The notes beneath the pieces were generated by a model that was not told where the DNA came from, did not search any database, and was given only the letters and a program-made list of their open reading frames with translations. 64,000 bases of DNA from Steromphala cineraria (lineage: Eukaryota > Mollusca > Gastropoda > Trochida > Trochidae): contig OU744731.1 of assembly GCA_916613615.1 (NCBI GenBank), forward strand, positions 12,096,726-12,160,725, written 5' to 3'. This document shows positions 46,913-57,197 of this stretch, one piece after another (the first letter of the stretch is position 1; every line of letters begins with the position of its first letter). Made by a program: the position numbers and the translations under genes.

Positions 46913-48259
46913 CTGAAATCATAAAGATAAATGTCATCAAGACCACAGAACCAAAGTTAAAAATTTTCTTTTATCAATTTAGAAAATATCATTTTACAAA
47001 CTTCAATAACAATCATTGGTTTTGGTAAAATCGAAACAAAAAATGAAGATAACAAAGGACGGACAAACGTTAATGAATTGTGATCGATGCGATAATATTT
47101 CTCTTCTAATCAGTATCGAATAAAACATTGGCTTTAATATTACGATTCTAAATGTTGTGTTTGCAGTTTAAATCTAAAGATGTTTGAAATCAGTAAACAA
47201 ATATAAACTTTGAAACGATTTAGGGTAATCTGTGTACGAACTTGATAAACGAAACGTTGTTGGATATTTTCAAAGTAGAAATAGTCACAATGGCATGACG
47301 GTAGGATATATACGTTGTATCACGCGGCTTCTCCCTCGAGTTATACGGTTTGATGTACCATCTTTGTAGAAATGTCAGCCCTCGCCTTGCGCCTCGGACA
47401 ACATTTCTACAAAGATGGTACGTCAGACCGTATTACCCACGTGAGATGCAAACAACTTATAATATCCCCACTGAGTATCAGTATGTAAATGAATAAGTAC
47501 ATTAATGCAAACAATTACACACATTTCTTGCTATTTTCTCAAAAATATTACCAAATGCCTTCATGGAATTGATAGAGGAAAGTTGATACTAACTGTCAGA
47601 GTTAACTTAAAAGTCAAACATGGACTTAATAGATGCAAACGTACCCAATAAGGATACGCTGCCGCAACTAGAATAGCCTTCATGTTGTCGGAATGGTCAG
47701 TAAACTGACCACAGCATATTTATAATGATACCATATCTTATCTTATATCTACATATCTATAAAAGCATTTTGTGTACATATTTGCTATTTCGTTTATTAA
47801 AAGTGATAGGAAGCTCCAGTTGTTTATAACAATGAAGTGAATGACACAAAAGAAATGCCCCCTTGTAGACTGACCACGTGACTCATTACCCGAATATGGT
47901 GCTGATAAGATTACTGCTCGATAATACCTAATTCAAAGATATTTATATGATAATGGACTGATATTCCGAATTGCATTGTTCATATGTTTACATCAAATAA
48001 GTGCCACTTAATGCCGTTTCGATTTATTCGATGATACTGAAAAATAATGAGATTTCAATCTAATGCATGATTGAATATTACAGATAACTGTGATAAACTG
48101 GTCTGATTTTAAATATATATATAATGTTAAAATGTTAAAAGCTTTTGAAGAAAAATAAGACATGCAGATTACTTTTATCAGGAGGATGATAATGATAAAG
48201 AAGAAAACAATGAAAATGCAGTTGATGGGAATCGAAAAGTAGAATCTCATTGTAAAAAA
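46913..48259. other. Region upstream of the first resolved peroxidase exon
   Basis: The peroxidase signal-peptide exon is expected in or beyond this stretch. Two minus-strand ATGs with following donors were seen (MKAF then GTAATA near 47565; MKAILVAAAYPYW then GTACGT near 47650-47685). The first has the right phase but no hydrophobic core, the second the wrong phase for direct joining. The stretch also holds the fold-back at 47343-47438. Confidence 0.35.
47343..47438. repeat. Fold-back element, ~36-bp arms
   Basis: TGTACCATCTTTGTAGAAAT pairs with ATTTCTACAAAGATGGTACG. Arms extend to ATACGGT and ACCGTAT, with a ~22-bp C/G-rich loop. MITE-like. Confidence 0.8.
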
Positions 48260-50262
48260 CAAATAAAAGACTATCCCCCCTAAAAGCAAAAATAAACATT
48301 TGGAACATTTTCTTGATATTCTAACTAATCAACCCCTCACAAAAGCAGGAAACACTAAATCCAACATTAATCAAAAAGAAAGAAAAGCCATAGATGAACT
48401 AAAATATAATAACAATATCATTACAAAAGAAGCAAACAAAGGAGAAGCAGTGGTTATTATGGACTTGGATTATTATGACTACTACAGGACCCAATTTCTT
48501 ATAAAACCCTTGATCAGAAAATTATATCAAATCTAAATAAATTGATAGACAAACATGAGGACAATTTCACAAAGGATGAGGCAGACTACATTTTAAACTT
48601 TGATTTCAAAACTTTGTAATTGTTATGGCCTCCCTAAAATCCACAAATCTGAAATTGTAAAAACACAAATAAATCTAAAAAAATTTTGAGACCCTCTGAT
48701 CTAAAATTTCGACCAATAGTAGTTAGACCAGTCTGTCCGACCAACAAATTGAGCAACATAATTGATATCATTCTACAACCTTTTTTTTTACAAATATCAA
48801 AAGTTATGTTAGAGATGATTTGGACGTTCTCAATTACATTCCTGCCCAAATGCCGGATGATACTCAATTAGTTAGTTTCGATGTAACATCCCTCTATAGC
48901 TATATCCTTCAGAAACAAGGTACGGAAGCTCTTTAATATTGGATAGACAAGCACCCTGAAAATTTAAACAATAGATTTGATAAATCTTTCATTATTGAGT
49001 GAGTTAAATTCATTTTAGAAAACAACACCTTTCAGTTTAATGATATCCCTTTTATGCAGATATTAGGGATAGCCATGGGAACGAAATTTTTGCACCTGTG
49101 TACATTGTATGCAAACCTGGTTTTAGGATACCTTGCAGAAAAACTTTATGTACAACTGAGAAACAAATATGGGGATGAATTTACAGAAGATTTTATTTTA
49201 AAAAGGAAATGATACCTGGATGACTGTTTTCTTTTATGGCAAACATCTAAGGGGATATTTTAGATATTTTTAATCTTTTGCAGAATATGCATCCGAAATA
49301 TCAAATTTACAATTGAAGCCAATCACAACGAACTCACATGTTTAGATATCCTTATTAAAAAGGAAGGAATAAAACTCTTTACTGACATATATCATAACCA
49401 TACAGACACACAACTTTATCTTCATTTCAATAGTGTTTATGAAAAACATGTGAAAACAAATCTCCCCTATTGCTTATCACGTGCATATGTACCATAATAA
49501 AGGATGGCGAGTTACGACAGAAAAGGTTAGAATAACTTAAAGATTCTCTATTAAAACGGGTTTTAACTCCAAATATGAGAGACAAGGGTATTGAAAACGC
49601 AAGCTACCACACCATTATAGAATTGAGAAAATCAAAAGAAAAGATGGTACCAAAACGTGCAATAACATTTGTCAGTACCCATAATCCAAATAACCCAAAT
49701 ATGTTCCCTCTAATTAAGGTTACCTGAAACATTTTGAACCAAGATAAAAAGATGAAAGCAATGCTTGAAAAAACCTTATCATTAAAAGCAAGCGGCAGCC
49801 TAATAACCTCAAAAAGGTACTAACTAGAGCAAAATTCAGCACCAACAACACTGAAGCTGAAGTAACAAAATACCATGATAAGAGGTGCGGCACTTGTCCT
49901 GTTATTATTGAAGGCCAAGTTTTTAAATTTGAACCTGGGGAAGATTTTCGAGTTAAACACACAATAAATTGCAAATCTAGAGATGTGATATATGCAATTC
50001 GTTGCCCTACATGCAATCTTACCTACATAGGACAAACATGTGATTTACAAGCGCGAGTACAGGTACGAACAACAAATTAATGACCCTAATCTCCGCCATC
50101 TCAAGCAAGCACATAGCAGAATGTAGCAATGTAACTTTAATATTTTCCCTTTCTACAAGGTGTATGCAAAATCAGAAAATAAAAATATTAATCTTAAAAC
50201 AAAAGAAAGGTTTTTTATAAAAAAATATTTTCCAACACTAAACAGTTTGACCTGAACAGTTA
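48260..50262 (+). mobile_element. Penelope-like retroelement, degenerate
   Basis: Fragments in shifting frames follow the order of a Penelope-like element. First an N-terminal RT part (KERKAIDELK, ITKEANKGEAVVIMD), then LKFRPIVVRP and LVSFDVTSLYS around 48690-48900, ILGIAMGTKF around 49060-49090, a YLDDCF catalytic-box match near 49213-49230, and finally a GIY-YIG-type endonuclease start (VIYAIRCPTCNLTYIGQT, about 49985-50036) and KERFFIKKYFPTLN near the end. Many frameshifts and stops make it a dead copy. Penelope-like elements characteristically join RT and GIY-YIG. Confidence 0.85.
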
Positions 50263-52595
50263 GCTCACATAATTTGTTTAATATTTCCTTTATACAACCT
50301 TTCTTCACTTTATATATAGTAATAGATATACTCTTCCGATACTCAAATTCATATTCACCTTTGTCTACATTTGCATTTAGTACCAATTTTAAAACAGAAG
50401 TCTATACACATCTGTTGGTATCACTTATGAAATGATAAACATATTTTATTATGGATTCATTAAAGCTCTGTGAGGAAGATTCGACCTCCATTCTCAATGT
50501 CATATCAGCATTTTTAAAGACTAATGTTGCAATTGCTAATTCATGTCTATGAATAACGTGAACGTTTAACAGTTCTAGTACTTTGTTAACAAGTACATGT
50601 TTATAATCATGACGAAAATGGGAACAATTATTTTCCTAGTTTGAAGTCGTCAATTCACCAAATGAGATTGTATGATCAAAAGATTACATAAACATATTCC
50701 TTCATATCACTTCATGAGAAAAAAAATGAACAAAGTCAGGTCATTTCCGTAAAATAAATGAATATATAAATTTTCATCTTCCAATATTCACACTAGTCTG
50801 TTGTATTGTGTGAGATATGCATTCAGAAGAGATCAATAAAAGCACAAATATCAAAAAGGTTTTGTAAAAAAAATAACGTACTGTTTTGTCGAGGAATATT
50901 TCATCCTTTCCTTTACTTGGCTTACTAAAGGCATGTTTTGTTCTGTAACACTGCTATACATATAGCTAGCATATTGTTTTGAGAAGTCTGGAGTTCTTGT
51001 TATGTAAAATCTGGTAACACGCTTCCAAGTGAACTCGTGCAGTGCATCATGGGAGGTTAAGTCAAGATCAAAATATAGACAACAACAATAGTTATCAGTA
51101 AGTATCAACTTAATAGGCAAGCCATGACATCAAAGGATTGGTATTTCATGACGTCACAATGAGAAAGTGATATTTTGCCATTGGGGTTCGTATGAAAAAT
51201 GTGAACTCCGATAACACTGGCCTCGTAGGTAACAGATTAGATATGTTGCATGGCAGAAATAATTCTGTCATTTCCCGATTGTTCTGCAATATTTTTTATT
51301 TGGTCATATTTGCGACAAATTTTTGATGAAAAGTGTCAATATTTGTCATCAAAATGATACAACTTACGATTTTACTATAATGTTTCGTATTTAATATAAT
51401 GATTAAGAAAATACAGTTTTTGAAATTGTGTTGCATAAATCCTTGCCTTGTATTTCTGTTGTGAGTATCATCTTTACCAGTTATATAAGTTTATAAGTTA
51501 GAGATATTGTAAACGTTAGTTAAGCAGCCCCATAAATACATATCAATTGCAGCTATCTTCTATTAAAATCGAAATGTGCCCACTGAAGATGTTTATTTTC
51601 AGAGAAACTGAAGTGATCTAGCCTTGCTACAATAAGAGAGACTTACATGGCTATAAAGATATTTTGTTTCAGGGGCAGTAGGACTATTTATGCATGTTGA
51701 GTTTGACCTTAGCAAACACACAGAAAAGGCCAAGATGAAGGGAACAGATTGATATGTAAAAATAAATATTCTACCATGTATATGTTAATGTTCCAATGTT
51801 GTAACTATATGTATTTATCAATATACTGAACACTAATGTTTAAATAACTTCTTTCATCATATTATGCACACAATCTCTTCTTTTCATTAATTGACGTGTT
51901 TCTTTATGACATGACAAGAAATGAGCACATGAAAGTAGATGGACATTTTATTCATTTTTATTACCAATAAATTACTCATTTTCATATGTTTTGAAACTAA
52001 TGTTTGTCTGGCAAAAAGGATTTCCTTTTTGTTTTAAGACCTTCACGAATGTTTATTGCAATATGAACGTTTTATATGTTTAATTTTCAAGTGTTGCATT
52101 TTATTAAAAAACACACACTAAACTACAAAACTGATGGTGTATGACTAACTATGAATAACTGGCACTTTACATTTAAAAATAATATTATTGAAGAATAATG
52201 GTTATGAATTGTTCTAAATAAAATAATAAATTTCAAAATGTTCACGTACTTTTTGGAGTTTTAATAAACATTTATCAATTTGTAATTTTGTAAATATTTA
52301 TAACTCCAGTGACTGATTGTTACTACAAATAATAAAACATATCAACAATCACATTTCACTATCAATTTATTTTTACACTCTGTCCAAACATAACCGGTTC
52401 ACTTGTTAATCATATGTTTTAGGGCCTAGACATAGAAAGTAACCTACATATCAATGTAATGTAAGTTATATCACATTAACCTGGAATGTTATTGAATGTA
52501 ACTTATATCATATGGACCGTGTACCAACCTGGATATTTGCCAACTGCACGTAGTATCTTCATGTATGCCCTTGAGAATGTCAAGGTAATCTTCAA
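50263..52595. other. Intergenic, no gene recognised
   Basis: AT-rich unique sequence with only short ORFs lacking family features (for example 50851-51120 minus). No clear repeat or exon seen. Confidence 0.5.
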
Positions 52596-52602
52596 TATAA
52601 GG
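52596..52602 (+). promoter_or_regulatory. TATA-like box of the 524-aa protein gene
   Basis: TATAAGG lies 69 bp before the ATG at 52671, leaving room for a start site near 52628 and a ~40-base leader. Confidence 0.4.
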
Positions 52603-52670
52603 CGCATGAGATAGCCAAGCACTTCATTGCTGCACTGAATGAGACAGTGTTAACAGCTCTGTGTTTCAAA

Positions 52671-54245
52671 ATGGAGGTTGCCTGCTTTCTCTCAATGTTC
52701 TTCACGTTGTCTTTTATTTGCTGTGTCAGTTGTAGTGAGGACATTGGACTGATAAATGATAAACTGGACATGCTTGAAAGTGGAATGGAGGTACTCTCTG
52801 CACGACTTGATGATTTTGAAAACAGAATGATGACCGAGAAAGCTGATATCATACATAAGCAAAAAAGGAGTATTCTGAAGATAAAGAGAAAATTGAAGAC
52901 GGAAATACAACAATATGTCACTGAGGCCCTGTCTGAAATAATCCGAGGTGAGTCTGTTGAGGATCTGATCAAGTCTGAAGTGATATCCGAGATGAGGCAT
53001 CTGAAAAGGGCGAACCATCAGATGAGGACACAGCTCCATCTTATGAGGACATCTAATGAAAAGTTCGAAATGGACAGCGAGCATACAGAAAACAGTGAGT
53101 TGGTCTCTAGGCTTCTTAAATCAGATCGTTTGACAGTAGAAACACATCGTCAAATCGGAGAACTTGATAATAAACTTAAAGAGTTGAATGATTCATGTAC
53201 ATCATTAAATAAAACAATCAGCAAAGGTTTTGTTTCAATGCTTGAATGTCAAAATTGCCTGAAGTCTGAACAGGTAACAAGTGAATTGGCAAAGCATGAT
53301 CGCCAGATCAGGAAACTCAACCAGACAGTGAGTGATTTGTGTAATCCATTGAATACAAGTGTCAGTAAAGACACTTTTCCTGCATCAGAAACAGCAGTCT
53401 CCTCGTCCACTGCAGCATCAACGACGACAACAACAACACTAACAACGACAATAACATCACCACACGAAGAGAGAAGTCGGATCCTTGTAGCCCCATATTA
53501 TGAGACTGCTAATCTTCAGATGCGGCAATATTCCACCAAAACCAACTCTATTGACATTTATCCATACATTTCTCTTAAAGACTATTTATCTGTTGTCTAT
53601 ATTTCAAAATCAAACTCCCTGTTGATTGGTTTATACAAGCCAGACATGATCATCACATCAGAACTTGACACTTCAAGAACTTCAATAATAAGGAACAATG
53701 TAAGAACAATAGGAATGGCAGCTGATGAGGAAAGAAAAATTGTCTTCCTTACTACAGTTCATCCCAGTAACACAATTAGTAGAATGGGTCTACGTGGGGA
53801 AAGGTTCACTGCAATAGTGGACTTATCAGGTAATAGTTATAGTCCTTTTGCTATTGCCCTGAACCCGAAAGTGAAAACTATATATGCTTGTCAAATTGAC
53901 AGGCTATTAAAGGTATTTTATAATGGCACTGGTTTAAGGAACCTGGATATCGGGTCCAGAATTTATGCAGTTACTCTTGACCTCAACAATGGTCAACTTT
54001 ATTTTAGTAACGAGAAAAAGATAATGAAAATGTCCCTATCAACCGAGATAATCAGTAAAGTAAGACAATTTAATTTTTATATTTGGAATGTAATTTTCTA
54101 CCAGAACAAAGTGTATTATATAAGCATTAATAAGACACCGGGTGTTCTAGGAGTAGTGGATTTAGATCATAATAATGTGTCTAAAACACTACAGACATTA
54201 ACGGTGTACGGTACTAATGACTTTGTGATTTGTTTGATCCCCTAA
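52671..54245 (+). CDS. Intronless secreted protein: coiled coil, Thr-rich linker, beta-propeller-like C-terminus
   Basis: 524 aa from ATG 52671 (the frame is open 24 bases further up but without ATG) to TAA 54243-54245. The N-terminus MEVACFLSMFFTLSFICC is a signal peptide. Residues ~25-120 and ~140-235 are charged heptad-rich helices (coiled coil, probably oligomerising), with N-glycosylation sequons. A Ser/Thr-rich stretch at ~255-280 with runs of Thr looks like a mucin-type spacer. The last ~240 residues are strand-rich, with repeated units such as AIALNPKVKTIYAC and AVTLDLNNGQLYFSNEKKIM that resemble degenerate YWTD/LDLR class B propeller blades. No membrane anchor. I do not recognise a named family. 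The intronless form suggests a retrogene or a lineage-specific expanded family. It could be an extracellular lectin-like or matrix protein, but that is speculation. Confidence 0.85.
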   Translation: MEVACFLSMFFTLSFICCVSCSEDIGLINDKLDMLESGMEVLSARLDDFENRMMTEKADIIHKQKRSILKIKRKLKTEIQQYVTEALSEIIRGESVEDLIKSEVISEMRHLKRANHQMRTQLHLMRTSNEKFEMDSEHTENSELVSRLLKSDRLTVETHRQIGELDNKLKELNDSCTSLNKTISKGFVSMLECQNCLKSEQVTSELAKHDRQIRKLNQTVSDLCNPLNTSVSKDTFPASETAVSSSTAASTTTTTTLTTTITSPHEERSRILVAPYYETANLQMRQYSTKTNSIDIYPYISLKDYLSVVYISKSNSLLIGLYKPDMIITSELDTSRTSIIRNNVRTIGMAADEERKIVFLTTVHPSNTISRMGLRGERFTAIVDLSGNSYSPFAIALNPKVKTIYACQIDRLLKVFYNGTGLRNLDIGSRIYAVTLDLNNGQLYFSNEKKIMKMSLSTEIISKVRQFNFYIWNVIFYQNKVYYISINKTPGVLGVVDLDHNNVSKTLQTLTVYGTNDFVICLIP

Positions 54246-54604
54246 CTTTGTAACACAGTTTGTTTATGAAATGTATTGCATTCTCTTTGTATGTATACAT
54301 TTTTGTATTGATTAGCTTATTTTGCATCCTCGCATTGCTTGCCTCGACATTGCACACACATATGTGTCTTATATACAGAGTAGTGGATTTAGGTCATAAT
54401 ATTCTATCTTATACACTACAGACATTAACGTTGTCCGGTATTAATAGATATGTGATTTGTTTGATCCCCTAACCTTTTACAATATACTTGTTTATAGGAA
54501 CGATCATTATATCATTTTATCTTATCATATTTATCTGGATTAGCTTATTTTGTATTCTCGCATTGCTTGCCTTAACATTGGACAAAACAATGTGTCTTAT
54601 ATAC
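54151..54604 (+). repeat. Tandem duplication (~227 bp) of the gene's last codons and 3' UTR
   Basis: The segment starting GAGTAGTGGATTTAG at 54151 recurs at 54378, including the last coding stretch (VVDLGHN, TLQTLT, VICLIP plus stop, to about 54472) and the following GATTAGCTTATTTTGCATCC region. A third, more diverged partial copy starts near 54604 (TCTTGTGATTTGTTTGAT). The extra copies lie beyond the stop and are not translated as part of the protein. Confidence 0.85.
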
Positions 54605-54659
54605 ATAGACTTTGGAGGTGTCTGGGTATAGAAATCCTCTTGTGATTTGTTTGATACAT

Positions 54660-56128
54660 TAATTATACCAAATCAGCATTTGATACAGGGGAATAATTTA
54701 TCATATGCATTGTGTTTGTCATGTTTTAAATGTTAAAACTACCTTGCTATGTTATATTTTAAATGGACAAGTAATAGTGAGTTTGGATTTTACAAAATAT
54801 ATTTGAGGGAAAAAAGTTTTTAAAAGATCTAATATTATACTAAGTTTTCTAATGTTGTAAGGCAGTTGATTTCGATATTTACTTCAATTCCTATGTCACC
54901 AACAAAAAATCAACAAAAAATAAATTCTTAAATCTTGAGTAACATTGAATGAACTATTTTGATTTGTTGTGATGATATTTTAAATACAGCTTTTGTGTGA
55001 TGACGTAAGTGCAGTTTTAACTGAGAAGGTATAAGTAAAATATCGTGAAGCAATGGATGTAAACACTTCCTCTGGGATTAGGCTAACGAGTTTAATACAT
55101 TCTGCAAAAAAACATTCATACAGCATATTTGTGAATATAAAATTCTTGGGTAATGAAAGTTGTGAAACATACTTAACTATCAGTTGTTTATTTTTGTGTG
55201 TTTGATCAATGTAATCGTGACATTAAACATTTTGTTTTTGTTTTATCATGTTTTTTTGAAAACCACCTCTTTCTGCGGCAGTTAATTGGTTAATTCTGCA
55301 GGAAATTCTGTATAATTAGGGCCTTTTCTCCATAGGAAACTTATTTCCACGATTTCCCCCCACAACATTACTTAAAATACCGAAGTAGATTGTCGTATTT
55401 ATCACTTCAGGCAAAGAAAGTGCTTAAATGATAAATAATACGTTTTGATGTGATCTTTCCTTGATGTTTACATTAAAGGCTCTTCACATCTGATGTGCAT
55501 GATTGTTCTGCAATTTTGAGAGATGATGTAATATTCTAATATTTATAATTAAGAGAGTTCATACATATTTGACAGATAATAATTTTAGTAATTATCAATA
55601 TAAGATGAATATATTTCTATATATTGTTTATCTATTTTTGATTATCTTGTAGGTAAATAAAAGTTTGTTTACAAGTTTGATTTTTCAGAGTAGGCCTATA
55701 TATGTATGACCATATCCTCTCTCACTCTATTGTGCATCGATAGAAACGTTAAGCTTGTTAAGTATCTCACAACAATCGAGTCTTAACTAATTACGAAACC
55801 CAACAAATAGGTGACTATTTTACCAACTAAGTATCTAGATCTTAATTACACACATTGTTATGAATTTTTTAAGGTGTTGAATACTTATTCCTTTTAGAAA
55901 TAGAGTATTTATGCTAACTAATGTATGTGCAATGTGCTCTCATTGCAAAAATAAAAAATATGATATCAGAATATTTATTATTTATCTATGCGTAAGACGT
56001 CACACTCGAACCTCTCTAAAAAGGCCACCTGCATATAAAAGCCACTATTGCTCGGTCCCCTTTCCAGACAAGTTCGACTGTACACAAAGAGAGGGTCACA
56101 GATGCTATATTAAGACGGCTAGTATTCA
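54660..56128. other. Non-coding AT-rich region
   Basis: No exon or clear element seen. Several AATAAA hexamers occur, and any could end the transcript of the 52671 gene. Confidence 0.4.
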
Positions 56129-56493
56129 TTAAAGGGGCAGTAGCACGTTTTTTTTATATTTTTATATTTAATTTTTTTTCAAAGACAATTGTGCGTTAAT
56201 GCTAAATGTACTATTTTGATAGTGTCAAAAAACCTCATTACGCAAGCCAATCGTCCACAATTAGAGGACAAAGAATGAAGATTCACATAAAATCCATTGG
56301 CGACCATTTTGTGTTAACACCTTTATACATTTTGTGTAAGAAAACGGAATTACACGGCTAAACTTAACATTTTATATTTTAATTATTATTTCTCCATTTA
56401 GTTTAAATACATTGTCTTTCAATTGGAACCATTAGTTTTCATTTTCCTGACATCACCCTATATTCCCACTAAAACGTGTTACTGTCCCTTTAA
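56129..56493 (+). mobile_element. TTAA-flanked MITE, copy 3 (family A)
   Basis: Begins AAGGGGCAGTAGCACGTTTT and ends with its complement, bounded by TTAA on both sides. More diverged from the others in the interior. Confidence 0.85.
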
Positions 56494-56748
56494 AACTATG
56501 ACAAACATAGGAAAAATGAAAGAACTTTTTCATTGAAAACTGTTTTATCAAACGAACTCAATATAAAACAAGCACAAGCAATACAGACACTTTCACAAGT
56601 TTAATGAATTAAATGGTAGGCAGTTGAGTGATCTGTTCATAACTCTCCCACATATAACTTCTAACTGGCTGCTGAAACAGACAGAACCGCGAGTTTTCTT
56701 ACATCATGCCGTCAAAACTTAATTCTGTTGTAAGGACATACGTTCGAT

Positions 56749-57188
56749 GCATCCTGCTACATCAGCGTATATGTCTCCGTGTTCGGCTACAACCTATCCC
56801 CTGATATCCTGCTAAGGTATTCAGCCGTATTTCTGACGGGTGGTTACTCAGCGCTATTTATAGCCTGTCTGTTTTCAGTCATACTATTTCGAACTCCATA
56901 CACTGTTGTCTAGTGATGTCGCTGTTGGAACTCTAAGAGAGCGTGATTTGGAGCTTAACGGGAGCCTGCAACGAGAATCAGATTTATTATCTAATAGCAC
57001 TCCCATTGGTTAATTTGAATCACGCGGTGAGCACGCGGAACTAAGCCAAGAAACCAGTTTGCTGCTATTGCTGAAAGGGCATCATTTGATTGGCTTGCTA
57101 TATAGCGATACGGCAGAATACCTTAGCAGGATATCAGGGGATAGGTTGTAGCCTAATGCGGAGACATATACGCTGATGTAGCAGGATG
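56749..57188. mobile_element. Long-TIR element (440 bp) with 9-bp target duplication, Mutator-like
   Basis: Inverted repeats of about 73 bp (CATCCTGCTACATCAGCGTA and CCTGATATCCTGCTAAGGTA with their complements) bound a short interior without ORF. ACGTTCGAT occurs at 56740-56748 and 57189-57197. Long TIRs with 9-bp duplications fit Mutator-like elements. Confidence 0.85.
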
Positions 57189-57197
57189 ACGTTCGAT

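Noticed and set aside
48008..48289. 93-codon minus-strand hydrophobic ORF
   Set aside because: AT-rich antisense sequence at the start of the Penelope element; hydrophobicity comes from A-rich DNA on the other strand.
52692..53084. 130-codon minus-strand ORF
   Set aside because: Antisense shadow of the coiled-coil gene on the plus strand.
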